Shown piece by piece: positions 35,591-44,380 of a DNA stretch of 64,000 nt. A program made the position numbers and the translations under genes. The first letter of the stretch is position 1, and each line of letters begins with the position of its first letter. This DNA comes from Candidatus Aristotella avistercoris (GTDB lineage Bacteria; Bacillota; Clostridia; Oscillospirales; Ruminococcaceae): contig CAJFOV010000022.1 in NCBI GenBank assembly GCA_904397835.1, positions 1-64,000 of the forward strand. Reading direction: 5' to 3'. The notes under the pieces are model-generated. The model had not been told where the DNA came from and did not search any database. It was given only the letters and a program-made list of their open reading frames with translations.

Positions 35591-35616
35591 GGCGACCGAT
35601 GCATGGAGGATTGCAA

Positions 35617-37737
35617 ATGTTTGAAAATTTCAAAGTGTTTGAAACCGAATTTGCCGGCGAAAAAATCACCTTTGAAACCGGCAAAATGTGCTGCCTGTCC
35701 AGCGGCTCCTGCCTGGTCCGCTACGGCGAGACCACCGTTCTGGTCAACGTGACCATGAGCGAAAAACCCCGTGAGGGCATCGACTTCTTCCCCCTGTCTG
35801 TGGACTTTGAGGAAAAGCTCTACTCCGTGGGCAAAATCCCCGGCTCCTTCCTGAAGCGGGAGGGCCGCCCCAGCGACAAGGCCATCCTCTCCTCCCGGCT
35901 GGTGGACCGCCCCATCCGGCCCCTGTTCCCCAAGGATATGCGCAACGATTGCGCCGTGGTCATGACCGTCCTGTCCACCGACCAGGATCATGAGCCGGTC
36001 ATTGCCGGGATGCTGGGCGTCTCCTTTGCCCTGTCCATCTCTGATATTCCCTGGAACGGCCCCATCGGCGGCATCAGCGTGGGCCTGGTGGACGGCGAGA
36101 TCGTCCTGTCCCCCAATGTGGAGCAGCGGGAGAAGAGCGATTTGACCCTGACTGTGGCTGGAACTGCCGAGAAGGTGGTCATGATCGAGGCCGGCGCCAA
36201 TGAGGTGGATGACGACACCATGCTCCAGGCCATCATCAAGGGCCACGAGGAGATCAAAAAGTTTGTGGCCTTTGTCAAGGATGTCCAGGCTCAGATCGGC
36301 AAACCCAAGCGGGTCTTTGAGTCCCAGGAGCCCCCCCACGAGCTGTTTGACGCCATCAAGGACTTTGCCATCGATAAGGTGAAGTACGCCCTGGATACCG
36401 ACGATAAAAATGAGCGGGAGGCCCGCCTGGCCCCCATTGTGGATGAGATCCACGAGAAGTTTGACCCCATGTACGAGGAGGAGACCAGCAAGATCGACGA
36501 CTGCATCTACAAGCTCCAGAAGTTTGTGGTGCGCCGCTGGCTCCTGGACGAGGGCAAGCGCGTGGATGGCCGTGGCCTGGATGAGATCCGTCCCCTGGCT
36601 GCGGAGGTGGGCGTGGTGCCCCGCGTCCACGGTTCCGCCTTGTTCACCAGAGGCCAGACCCAGGTGCTGACCATCACTACCCTGGGCCCCGTCTCTGAGG
36701 CCCAGATGCTGGACGGCATCGACCTGCAGACCGAAAAGCGCTACATGCACCAGTACAACTTCCCCTCCTACTCGGTGGGTGAGACCAAGCCCTCCAGAGG
36801 CCCCGGCCGCCGCGAGATCGGCCACGGCGCCCTGGCGGAGCGGGCCCTGCTGCCGGTGATCCCCCCGGTGGAGGAGTTCCCCTATGCCCTGCGGGTGGTC
36901 TCGGAGGTGCTCTCCTCCAACGGCTCCACCTCCCAGGGTTCCATCTGCGCCTCCACCCTGTCCCTCATGGATGCCGGTGTGCCCATCAAGGCCCCTGTGG
37001 CCGGCATCTCCTGCGGCCTGATCACCGAGGGGGACCGCTGGATGACCATGGTGGACATTCAGGGCTTGGAGGATTTCCACGGCGATATGGACTTCAAGGT
37101 GGCCGGTACCCACAAGGGCATCACCGCCATCCAGATGGACCTGAAGATTGACGGCCTGACCTATGACATCATCAAGGAGGCCTTTGAAAAGACCCACAAG
37201 GCCAGAATCTATATTCTGGATGAGATTATGCTCAAGGCCCTGCCTGCACCCAGACCGGAGCTGAGCAAGTACGCGCCCAAGACCAAGTCCCTGAAGATCC
37301 CCGTTGACAAGATCCGCGAGGTCATCGGCAGCGGCGGCAAGGTCATCCAGAAGATCTGTGCCGAGTGCGACGTCAAGATCGACATCGAGGAGGACGGTTC
37401 CGTCTTTGTCTCCGGCATCGACATGGACAATGTCCGCCGGGCTGTCCAGGTCATCGAGACCATCGCCATGGATCCCGAGGTGGGTGCGCTGTACAAGGGC
37501 AAGGTCACCCGGATCATGAACTTTGGCGCCTTTGTGGAGATTGCCCCCGGCAAGGAGGGCCTGATCCACATCTCCAAGCTGGACAACAAGCGGGTGGACA
37601 AGGTGGAAGATGTGGTGAACATCGGCGACGCCGTGGTGGTCAAGGTCACGGAGATCGACTCCCAGGGCCGCATCAACCTCTCCCGCAAGGATGCCATCAA
37701 CGACCTGATGCACAAAAAGAACAGCCAGAACAAATAA
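35617..37737 (+). CDS. pnp: Polyribonucleotide nucleotidyltransferase (PNPase)
   Basis: 3'-5' phosphorolytic exoribonuclease of RNA decay. The 706-aa product has two RNase PH domains (residues about 10-230 and 310-540; RPIRPLFPKDMRND and SRGPGRREIGHGALAERAL), a helical linker, a KH domain (IREVIGSGGKVIQKIC) and an S1 domain (YKGKVTRIMNFGAFVEIAPGKEGLIHIS). Start 35617 follows GGAGGA by 6 bp. Preceded by a long palindromic leader. Confidence 0.97.
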   Translation: MFENFKVFETEFAGEKITFETGKMCCLSSGSCLVRYGETTVLVNVTMSEKPREGIDFFPLSVDFEEKLYSVGKIPGSFLKREGRPSDKAILSSRLVDRPIRPLFPKDMRNDCAVVMTVLSTDQDHEPVIAGMLGVSFALSISDIPWNGPIGGISVGLVDGEIVLSPNVEQREKSDLTLTVAGTAEKVVMIEAGANEVDDDTMLQAIIKGHEEIKKFVAFVKDVQAQIGKPKRVFESQEPPHELFDAIKDFAIDKVKYALDTDDKNEREARLAPIVDEIHEKFDPMYEEETSKIDDCIYKLQKFVVRRWLLDEGKRVDGRGLDEIRPLAAEVGVVPRVHGSALFTRGQTQVLTITTLGPVSEAQMLDGIDLQTEKRYMHQYNFPSYSVGETKPSRGPGRREIGHGALAERALLPVIPPVEEFPYALRVVSEVLSSNGSTSQGSICASTLSLMDAGVPIKAPVAGISCGLITEGDRWMTMVDIQGLEDFHGDMDFKVAGTHKGITAIQMDLKIDGLTYDIIKEAFEKTHKARIYILDEIMLKALPAPRPELSKYAPKTKSLKIPVDKIREVIGSGGKVIQKICAECDVKIDIEEDGSVFVSGIDMDNVRRAVQVIETIAMDPEVGALYKGKVTRIMNFGAFVEIAPGKEGLIHISKLDNKRVDKVEDVVNIGDAVVVKVTEIDSQGRINLSRKDAINDLMHKKNSQNK

Positions 37738-37750
37738 TGTTGCTCTGTTG

Positions 37751-37780
37751 GGCCGCCGGAATCCTCCGGCGGCCCTTTTG
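37751..37780 (+). terminator. Terminator after pnp
   Basis: Perfect 11-bp stem GGGCCGCCGGA / TCCGGCGGCCC, loop ATCC, tail TTTTGCG. Confidence 0.85.
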
Positions 37781-37844
37781 CGTTAAGAGCTGTAAAATGT
37801 CCGCCAAGGGCGGTGGCCATTGGGTCTAGGAGTTGAAAAAGGGG

Positions 37845-37873
37845 TTGACAACGCTATATATTTATAATATTAT
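37845..37873 (+). promoter_or_regulatory. Promoter of the unknown gene at 37909
   Basis: TTGACA 37845-37850, 17-bp spacer, TATTAT 37868-37873. The -10 lies exactly in the loop of the palindrome at 37852-37893. Confidence 0.8.
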
Positions 37874-37893
37874 AACGTTATAAATATATAGCG
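37852..37893. promoter_or_regulatory. Perfect 16-bp inverted repeat around the -10 box (operator)
   Basis: CGCTATATATTTATAA (37852-37867) and TTATAAATATATAGCG (37878-37893), 10-bp spacer. One arm fills the -35/-10 spacer, the other covers the transcription start, and the ribosome site AGGAGG follows at once. Only one arm is transcribed, so it works as DNA, not as an RNA hairpin: very likely a repressor operator. Confidence 0.8.
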
Positions 37894-37908
37894 AGGAGGA
37901 TTTGCTCT

Positions 37909-38415
37909 ATGTCAAATCTAGAAAAATGGAATGAATTGCGGGAGAAATGGATGCAGCTCATTGCTGAGACGGATGCTTTTTTGCGCCAGGAACAGGGGCG
38001 CACACAGGAGACCCAATCCCGTTCCAGCCGAACCAGAGCTTTTGAGACCTTGGTATCTTTGGAGGCGAGCAACCGTGACGTTCGCAACAAGCGGCCCATT
38101 GGCGTGGTGTTTTCCGATGGTGCGCGCAAGGATGTCTCCACCTGGAAGCAGATCTATGTAGAAGTGCTGCAGCATTGCAACCGGGAGCCAGGCACCCATC
38201 AGGCTCTGATGAATCTGAGAGGCAAGATCTGTGGTAGAACCCGGGTGCTTCTGGGCAGTGAGGCGGGCAGCATGACCGAACCAGTGCAGATTGACCAGGC
38301 CATGTATGTAGAAACGCACAACAGCGCAGAGGCCTTGATGAATACTCTGGTGCGCATTCTCACTGCCGCCGGGTGGGACTACAGAGGAATTCGCATTGCG
38401 GTGGAGAACCAGTAG
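37909..38415 (+). CDS. Unrecognised 168-aa protein under a palindromic operator
   Basis: No family named with confidence. Residues 1-45 are a charged helical segment (LEKWNELREKWMQLIAETDAFLRQEQ). Residues 60-168 resemble a domain seen at the C terminus of many Clostridial hypothetical and nuclease-like proteins: a KRPIGVVFSDGARKDVSTWKQ block, and YVETHNSAEALMNTLVRILTAAGWDYRGIRI at the end. Base composition is less GC-rich than neighbours, a hint of transfer. It stands alone between pnp and the CNNM gene. Possible regulator of its own operator, but no helix-turn-helix was identified. Confidence 0.7.
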   Translation: MSNLEKWNELREKWMQLIAETDAFLRQEQGRTQETQSRSSRTRAFETLVSLEASNRDVRNKRPIGVVFSDGARKDVSTWKQIYVEVLQHCNREPGTHQALMNLRGKICGRTRVLLGSEAGSMTEPVQIDQAMYVETHNSAEALMNTLVRILTAAGWDYRGIRIAVENQ

Positions 38416-38545
38416 GAGACAGGGGGGCAAAGCGCGGGACTGCGCTATGGCGCGTCAGTAGGAGTAGAGAAAAGATCGGGGGACGCCCTGGCCTTTTTTG
38501 AGTGCGGAACCGGGCTGTAGCCAGGCGGAAAAGTTGAGAGAAAAC

Positions 38546-38574
38546 TTGTAACCCCACCGGATATTTGATACAAT
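38546..38574 (+). promoter_or_regulatory. Promoter of the CNNM-proBA unit
   Basis: TTGTAA 38546-38551, 17-bp spacer, TACAAT 38569-38574. The leader is about 100 nt. Confidence 0.72.
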
Positions 38575-38679
38575 AAAACAGTATATATGCGGTGGATACA
38601 CAGGCTGTAAAAGTGCGGGATAGCACCGTACCGTCCTGGAGACCCGCTGCAGAAATAGAATTAGGAGTTGAAGGAAAAC

Positions 38680-39963
38680 TTGGACAGCAGTGATTGGATA
38701 CTAGTGGTTGTCATTGGCGTTCTCATCGCCCTATCTGCGTTTTTTTCCGCCACGGAGACGGCCTTCTCCAGCGCCAACAGCGTGCGCCTGCGCAAAATGG
38801 CCGACGATGGCAACTCAGGGGCCAAAAAGGCGCTGTACATTCTGGACCACTATGACAAGGCCATCTCCACCATCCTGGTGGGGAACAACATTGTGAACAT
38901 CGCATCCTCATCCCTGGGAACGGTGCTGTTCACCAAGCTCCTGGGCGCTCAAATGGGCCCCTTGGTCTCCACCATTGTGATGACGGTGGTGGTGCTGGCC
39001 TTTGGTGAGGTGACACCCAAGAGTTATGCCAAGGCCAACAGCGACCGGCTGGTTTTGAGCAACAGTAAAATCTTGACTGTCCTGATGAAGGTGGCCACGC
39101 CGGTGGTCTTTCTGCTGTTGAAACTTACCGAACTGGTCAACCGAAGGGGCGGGCAGGAACCGTCCATGACCGAGCAGGAGCTCAAATATATGATCGAGAC
39201 CATCGAGGAAGAGGGCGTCCTGGAGGAACAGGAGAGCGAACTGGTCCAGTCTGCCCTGGAGTTTGACGAGACCACCGTCCAACAGGTGCTCACCCCCCGG
39301 GTGGATATGGTGAGCTTTGATGTCCAGGATGATCCTCAGCAGGTGATCAACACCATCATTCAGGAAAAATACTCCCGGATCCCGGTCTATGAGCGCAGCA
39401 TCGACAACATCATCGGCGTGGTTCAGAGCCGGGAGGTGCTGGAGCGTGTGGTCCAGGGGGAGCCCATCAACCTCCACGAGCTGGTGGGGCCCTGTATCCA
39501 CGTGCACAAGACCATGAAGATCTCCAAGCTCCTCAACGAGTTTAAACGCACCAAAAACCACTTTGCCGTGGTCTGCGACGACTATGGCGGCACCCTGGGC
39601 ATGGTCACCATGGAGGACCTGCTGGAGGAGCTGGTGGGGGACATCTGGGATGAGGACGACGAGATTGTCAACGAGTGCCAGCCCCTGGACGACAACCGGT
39701 ACCTGGTCAGTGGTGATATGAACATTGAGGAGTTTCTGGAGGCCATCGACTACCAGGAGAAGGACTTCCAGTGCGACTACAACACCGTGGGCGGATGGGT
39801 GCTGGAGCAGTTTGGATACATCCCCCAGGCGGGGGAGTCCTTCTGTTACCACAACCTGCAGGTCACGGTCCAAGCACAGGAGGACCAGCGGATCAAACAG
39901 CTGCTGGTGGAAAAATTGCAGACAGAGCCCGCCCAGGAGGCAGAGGCCCAATCCAATGGATAA
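38680..39963 (+). CDS. CNNM/CorC family membrane protein with CBS pair
   Basis: 427-aa membrane protein of the hemolysin C/CNNM family, linked to magnesium or cobalt export. An N-terminal DUF21 region holds about four helices (VVVIGVLIALSAFFSATETAFSS, STIVMTVVVLAFGEVTPKSYA), then two CBS domains (VLTPRVDMVSFD..YSRIPVYERSIDNIIGVV; HFAVVCDDYGGTLGMVTMEDLLEELVGDI) and a C-terminal CorC_HlyC domain. TTG 38680 is used; a TTG at 38668 abuts its ribosome site. It lies 30 bp before proB in one likely operon. Confidence 0.9.
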   Translation: MDSSDWILVVVIGVLIALSAFFSATETAFSSANSVRLRKMADDGNSGAKKALYILDHYDKAISTILVGNNIVNIASSSLGTVLFTKLLGAQMGPLVSTIVMTVVVLAFGEVTPKSYAKANSDRLVLSNSKILTVLMKVATPVVFLLLKLTELVNRRGGQEPSMTEQELKYMIETIEEEGVLEEQESELVQSALEFDETTVQQVLTPRVDMVSFDVQDDPQQVINTIIQEKYSRIPVYERSIDNIIGVVQSREVLERVVQGEPINLHELVGPCIHVHKTMKISKLLNEFKRTKNHFAVVCDDYGGTLGMVTMEDLLEELVGDIWDEDDEIVNECQPLDDNRYLVSGDMNIEEFLEAIDYQEKDFQCDYNTVGGWVLEQFGYIPQAGESFCYHNLQVTVQAQEDQRIKQLLVEKLQTEPAQEAEAQSNG

Positions 39964-39993
39964 CATGGAAACAGTAAGGAGCAACAGAGAGCA

Positions 39994-40788
39994 ATGCGGA
40001 CGTGGAAAACAGCCAAGCGCGTGGTGATCAAGGTGGGCAGCTCCACCCTCACCTATGAGACGGGCAACATCAATATCCGCCGGGTGGAGCAGCTGGTGAA
40101 GGTGCTGGCGGATCTAAAAAATGCCGGCAAGGAGATTATCCTGGTCTCCTCCGGGGCCATCGCCGTGGGGGTGGGCAAGGTGGGCCTGCCAGAGCGGCCC
40201 AAGGACACCCCAACCAAGCAGGCCATGGCCGCCGTTGGCCAGTGTGAGCTCATGTACATCTATGACAAGCTCTTCACCCAATACAACCACAAGGTAGCCC
40301 AGGTGCTTCTCACCAGGGACGTGGTGGACGTGCCAGAGCGCAAGGCCCATGTGCAGAACACCTTTGAGCGGCTGCTGGAGATGGGCGCTATCCCCATTGT
40401 CAACGAGAACGATACAGTGGCGGTGGAGGAGATTGAGTTCGGCGACAACGACAGCCTCTCCGCCATGGTGGCCACCCTGACCCGGGCGGACACCCTGCTG
40501 ATCCTCAGCGACATTGACGGCCTGTATAATAAAAATCCACGGGAGCACCCGGATGCCAAACGGATCCCTGTGGTGGAACAGATCGATGAAACCATCTATG
40601 CCATGGCCTCCGGAGCCGGCTCCAACCGGGGCACCGGCGGCATGGTCACCAAGCTCCATGCGGCCCAGTGGGCCGGGGAGCACGGCATTGAGACGGTGGT
40701 GCTCAACGGATCCCGCCCAGAAAATTTGTACGACGTGTTGGAGGGCCAACCGGTGGGAACCCGGTTTTTGGCCCAAAAATCAGAATAG
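39994..40788 (+). CDS. proB: Glutamate 5-kinase
   Basis: First step of proline synthesis, phosphorylating glutamate. The 264-aa product is the short form: an amino-acid kinase domain only, without the C-terminal PUA domain. Motifs: VVIKVGSSTLT, VSSGAIAVGVGKVGL, IPIVNENDTVAVEEIEFGDND and SGAGSNRGTGGMVTKL. proA follows 15 bp downstream. Confidence 0.96.
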   Translation: MRTWKTAKRVVIKVGSSTLTYETGNINIRRVEQLVKVLADLKNAGKEIILVSSGAIAVGVGKVGLPERPKDTPTKQAMAAVGQCELMYIYDKLFTQYNHKVAQVLLTRDVVDVPERKAHVQNTFERLLEMGAIPIVNENDTVAVEEIEFGDNDSLSAMVATLTRADTLLILSDIDGLYNKNPREHPDAKRIPVVEQIDETIYAMASGAGSNRGTGGMVTKLHAAQWAGEHGIETVVLNGSRPENLYDVLEGQPVGTRFLAQKSE

Positions 40789-40803
40789 AGGGGGAGAAGG
40801 GCA

Positions 40804-42051
40804 ATGACAACCATCCAGGCAATGGGCCAACGGGCCAAGGAGGTCTCCGTTGACCTGCGCAAACTGACCACCCAACAGAAGAACCAGGCTCTGCTGGCCA
40901 TTGCAGAGGATCTGCTGGCCCACACCCGGGAAATTTTGCAGGCCAATGAACAGGACCTGCTGCTGGCCCAGGAGAACGGCATGTCCCCTGTGATGCAGGA
41001 CCGGCTGCGCCTGACCGCCCAGCGGGTCCAAGACATGGCCCAGGGGGCCCGCCAGGTGGCGGGATTGGATGACCCGGTGGGCCGGGTGCTGGATGGCAAG
41101 ACCCTGCCCAACGGCCTGCGGATGCAGAAGGTGGCGGTCCCCATGGGCGTGGTGGGGATGATCTTTGAATCCCGGCCCAATGTGACGGTGGATGCCGCCT
41201 GCCTGTGCCTGAAGTCTGGCAACTGCTGCCTGCTGCGGGGCGGCAAGGAGGCCCTGCGCTCCAACCAGGCCCTGGCCGGCATCATGCGCCGGGCGGTGGA
41301 GCGCACCGGCCTGCCCGCAGATTGTATCCAGCTGCTGGAGGACACCTCCCGGGAGGGCGCCCGGGAGATGATGCGTCTGAACGGCTACTTGGATGTGCTG
41401 ATCCCCCGGGGCGGGGCGGGGCTCATCCGCTCGGTGGTGGAGAACGCCACCGTCCCTGTCATTGAGACCGGCACCGGCAACTGCCATGTCTATGTGGATG
41501 CCAGCGCGGATTTGGACATGGCAGTGCAGATTATCTTTAATGCCAAGACCTCCCGCCCATCGGTCTGCAACGCCGCCGAGACCCTGCTGGTCCACCGGGA
41601 TGTGGCCGAGGCATTTCTCCCCATGGCGCAGCAGGCCCTGGCAGAGAAGCATGTGGAGCTGCGGGGCTGCCCCAGAACCATGGAGATTTTGGGCCGCCAT
41701 GTCATCCCTGCTACGGAGGCGGACTACGCCACCGAGTTCTTGGACTACATTCTGGCCGTGCGGGTGGTAGACAGCCTGGATGAGGCCATCAAACATGTGA
41801 ACACCTACTCCACCGGCCACTCTGAGTGTATTGTCACCAACGACTATACCGCCAGCGAGCGCTTCACCCAGGAGGTGGACGCCGCCGCCGTCTATGTCAA
41901 CGCCTCCACCCGCTTCACCGATGGGGGAGAGTTTGGCCTGGGGGCGGAGATTGGCATCTCCACCCAGAAGCTCCACGCCAGAGGCCCCATGGGCCTGCGG
42001 GAGCTGACCACCACAAAGTATATGATCTTTGGCCAGGGGCAGGTCCGATAG
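40804..42051 (+). CDS. proA: Gamma-glutamyl phosphate reductase
   Basis: Reduces glutamyl 5-phosphate to the semialdehyde, with ProB the start of proline synthesis. The 415-aa product shows the aldehyde-dehydrogenase-like fold: PMGVVGMIFESRPNVT, LIPRGGAGLIRSVVENA, the Cys nucleophile in SRPSVCNAAETLL (about residue 254), and EFGLGAEIGISTQKLHARGPMGLREL. GGGGAGAAGG ribosome site. Confidence 0.96.
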   Translation: MTTIQAMGQRAKEVSVDLRKLTTQQKNQALLAIAEDLLAHTREILQANEQDLLLAQENGMSPVMQDRLRLTAQRVQDMAQGARQVAGLDDPVGRVLDGKTLPNGLRMQKVAVPMGVVGMIFESRPNVTVDAACLCLKSGNCCLLRGGKEALRSNQALAGIMRRAVERTGLPADCIQLLEDTSREGAREMMRLNGYLDVLIPRGGAGLIRSVVENATVPVIETGTGNCHVYVDASADLDMAVQIIFNAKTSRPSVCNAAETLLVHRDVAEAFLPMAQQALAEKHVELRGCPRTMEILGRHVIPATEADYATEFLDYILAVRVVDSLDEAIKHVNTYSTGHSECIVTNDYTASERFTQEVDAAAVYVNASTRFTDGGEFGLGAEIGISTQKLHARGPMGLRELTTTKYMIFGQGQVR

Positions 42052-42100
42052 ACCTTTCCCCAGGCCTCATCTGTCTTTTTGACACAGGAGGTACCATTTC

Positions 42101-42913
42101 ATGAGCAATACAGAAGCTTCCACCCCCCGGCGCAGAAACCGGGCGGCTGCTCCCCTGGGGGCGGTCTTTATTGTGTTGGCTGTCATCGGTCTGATCACCG
42201 TTGTGGGCACCTGCATCACCTTTACAGCCAAGCTGTTGGACAACACCGCCAAAAAGGAGGAGATTGCCGACTTTTTGCGGCCAGTGGTGCTGTTTGACCC
42301 TGTGCCCTTCTCCTCCGTATCAGAGGTGGACCCCATGGTGATCCAGCGGGCCGCTATCTGGGGGGCCATGTTTGACAAGGACACCCAGAGCCTGGAGTAC
42401 GATGAGATGCGCCGGGTCAAAGTGGCGGCCTCCGATGTGGATGTCTGGGCCGCAAGGCTATTTGGTGAGGGCACCACTGTGGCCCACGGCACCTTCAGCG
42501 ACTACTTTTTGACCTATGAATATGACGAGAGTAGCCAAACCTACTATGTGCCTGCCACCAGCATCACCGACTACTATTCCCCCATTGTGGAAAGCATCAC
42601 CAGCAAAAACGGCATGTATGAGGTACGGGTGGGCTATGTGGCCCCCGGCCCCCTCTTTGGCAGCGACAACCGGGAGGATGCAACGCCGGACAAATATATG
42701 ATCTATACCCTGGAGCGGGACCGGCAGGGCTACCACATTGTCTCCCTGGCTTTTGACACCCAGGTGCAGGGGAGCACTGACTATCCAGGCCTCTATCAGG
42801 GTACCTCAGAGAGCAGCTCTGACGCCAGCTCCCAGGGGGAACAGGACACCTCCGGCGAGTCCCAGAGCAGCGCCTCAGAGAGCAGCCAGGAGAGTTCCAG
42901 CCAGGCCGCTTAA
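42101..42913 (+). CDS. Membrane-anchored extracellular protein, unknown
   Basis: 270-aa protein. One N-terminal membrane helix (about residues 20-47, LGAVFIVLAVIGLITVVGTCITF) after a basic RRRNR stretch, then a soluble domain with several Tyr-rich blocks (FLTYEYDESSQTYYVPATSITDYY) and a Ser/Glu/Gln low-complexity tail of about 45 residues. No family recognised. AGGAGG precedes the start, 49 bp after proA, so it may share that transcript. Likely exposed outside the membrane. Confidence 0.75.
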   Translation: MSNTEASTPRRRNRAAAPLGAVFIVLAVIGLITVVGTCITFTAKLLDNTAKKEEIADFLRPVVLFDPVPFSSVSEVDPMVIQRAAIWGAMFDKDTQSLEYDEMRRVKVAASDVDVWAARLFGEGTTVAHGTFSDYFLTYEYDESSQTYYVPATSITDYYSPIVESITSKNGMYEVRVGYVAPGPLFGSDNREDATPDKYMIYTLERDRQGYHIVSLAFDTQVQGSTDYPGLYQGTSESSSDASSQGEQDTSGESQSSASESSQESSSQAA

Positions 42914-42985
42914 CGGTCCTGGACTTTCGCAGAAGCATTGCAAGGGGGCGGGAAATATTGCCCGTCCCTTTAAGATTTGAAAATA

Positions 42986-43026
42986 GGCTGGGCGCCGTGT
43001 CTAAGAACACGACGCCCAGCCCTTTT
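42986..43026. terminator. Bidirectional terminator between 42913 and the DegV gene
   Basis: 15-bp stem GGCTGGGCGCCGTGT / ACACGACGCCCAGCC with one mismatch, then CTTTTT. It separates convergent genes. Confidence 0.82.
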
Positions 43027-43038
43027 TATGGATCAGAT

Positions 43039-43896
43039 TCAGATTTCAGAATATCCCTTGCGGGCCACATAGGCGATGCCTGTGGCGCCGGGCCCTGCAT
43101 GGGTACCCACCACCGCCCCAATCTCCATGAGAGGGGCCCCCTTCAGGGGATAGGCCTGGCTCAAAAACCGCCGCAGCTCCTCCCCCAGTTCAGGGGCGCC
43201 GCTGTGGGCCAATATGGGGGGATAGGCCGGGTCGTAGGGAACCTCCTGCAGGCGCTTGGCGATCCACTGAAAGGCCGCCCGTTGGCCCCGGACCTTGCCC
43301 ACCGCCTTGACCTGGCCGTCCACCACCGAGACCACCGGCCGGATGTTCAACAGTTCCCCGATGATGGCGGTGGAGGCGGAGAGCCGCCCCCCCATCTTCA
43401 GATATTTCAGGGTGCCCACGGTGGCATAGATGGCCACCCGGCCCTTGAGCGCCTCCAGCGTTTCCACAATCTCCTGGCAGGACAGGCCCCTGTCCCGCAG
43501 GCGCACCGCCTCCAGCACCAGCAGGGAGAGAGCGACGGTCACGGTTCTGCTGTCCACAATGTGGATCCGGTCGGAGCCCAGCAGCTCCTTTGCGATCTGG
43601 GCCGACTGGACCGTCCCACTCAGGGTGCTGGACAGGAGGATGGCAATGACCTCATCCCCCCGCTCTACCATGGGGGCAAAGAGGGCCCGGAAGGCCTCCG
43701 GCGTGGGTTGGCTGGTGGTGGGCAGGGTGGAACTGTCCTGGAGCTTTGTATAAAACTCCTCCTTACTCAGGTTCACCCCGTCCAGATAGGCATGTTCGCC
43801 AAAGAGCACCTGCAGGGGGATCAGATGGATCCCGTACTGTTTCTGCAGCGATAGAGGGAGATCACTGGTGCTGTCCGTTACAATCTGTATGGCCAT
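43039..43896 (-). CDS. DegV family protein (fatty-acid binding, FakB-like)
   Basis: 285-aa cytosolic protein of the DegV family; characterised members (FakB) present fatty acids to the kinase FakA. Features: start IQIVTDSTSDLPLSL, TSQPTPEAF, ILLSSTLSGTVQSA, the VGTLKYLKMGGRLSA block and a C-terminal GTHAGPGATGIAYV. It overlaps the upstream MarR-type gene by 35 nt, an intimate pairing that suggests joint control linked to lipids (inference). Confidence 0.92.
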   Translation of the reverse strand: MAIQIVTDSTSDLPLSLQKQYGIHLIPLQVLFGEHAYLDGVNLSKEEFYTKLQDSSTLPTTSQPTPEAFRALFAPMVERGDEVIAILLSSTLSGTVQSAQIAKELLGSDRIHIVDSRTVTVALSLLVLEAVRLRDRGLSCQEIVETLEALKGRVAIYATVGTLKYLKMGGRLSASTAIIGELLNIRPVVSVVDGQVKAVGKVRGQRAAFQWIAKRLQEVPYDPAYPPILAHSGAPELGEELRRFLSQAYPLKGAPLMEIGAVVGTHAGPGATGIAYVARKGYSEI

Positions 43897-44380
43897 GACA
43901 TTGCTCCTTTTCTAGGGCGGGGGAGAGGTCCTCCCCCGTAAAATATGTTGTGATGGCAGAGAGGGCCCGGACAAGGACCGGCAGTTCCTCCTCCTCCAGG
44001 CGGTCCACCACGGCGGCCACCATCTGGCGGTGAAAGTCCTGGTGAATCTGGTTGGCCTGCCAGCCCAACTCTGTAGGGAGCAGCCGGGCCACCCGCCGGT
44101 CCTGGGGATCCCGCTGCCGGAGCAGGTACCCCTTGCGGGTCAGGACATTGACCGAGGTGGTGACAGTGCTCAGGGTCACATGCAGCCGCTGGGCGATGGC
44201 AGAGGAGCGGTTGTCCCCATCCTCCGTACAGGCACAGCAGACCGCCTCAATCAGATGCATCTCCCGGATGGAAAGGTTCTGGAAGGGCCCGGTGCAGATG
44301 CGGCTCTCCTCCTCCCGCAAAATCTCCTGAAAGGCCTGGACCAAAAAGGTGTTGAGCTGATCGTACGGGTTGCAAACCAA
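43862..44380 (-). CDS. MarR family transcriptional regulator
   Basis: 172-aa winged-helix regulator: IREMHLIEAVC, SSAIAQRLHVTLSTVTTSVNVLTRKGYLLRQRDPQDRRVARLLPTELG is the typical MarR recognition helix and wing. TTG start at 44380 follows GGGGGAG by 6 bp. Its 3' end overlaps the DegV start by 35 nt. In Firmicutes the MarR protein FabT controls fatty-acid genes, so a lipid-responsive role fits the neighbour but is not proven. Confidence 0.9.
   Translation of the reverse strand: MVCNPYDQLNTFLVQAFQEILREEESRICTGPFQNLSIREMHLIEAVCCACTEDGDNRSSAIAQRLHVTLSTVTTSVNVLTRKGYLLRQRDPQDRRVARLLPTELGWQANQIHQDFHRQMVAAVVDRLEEEELPVLVRALSAITTYFTGEDLSPALEKEQCHGHTDCNGQHQ

Noticed and set aside
37741..37900. RNA hairpin (attenuator) formed by the 16-bp palindrome
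   Set aside because: The left arm lies upstream of the predicted transcription start, so the RNA would contain only one arm.
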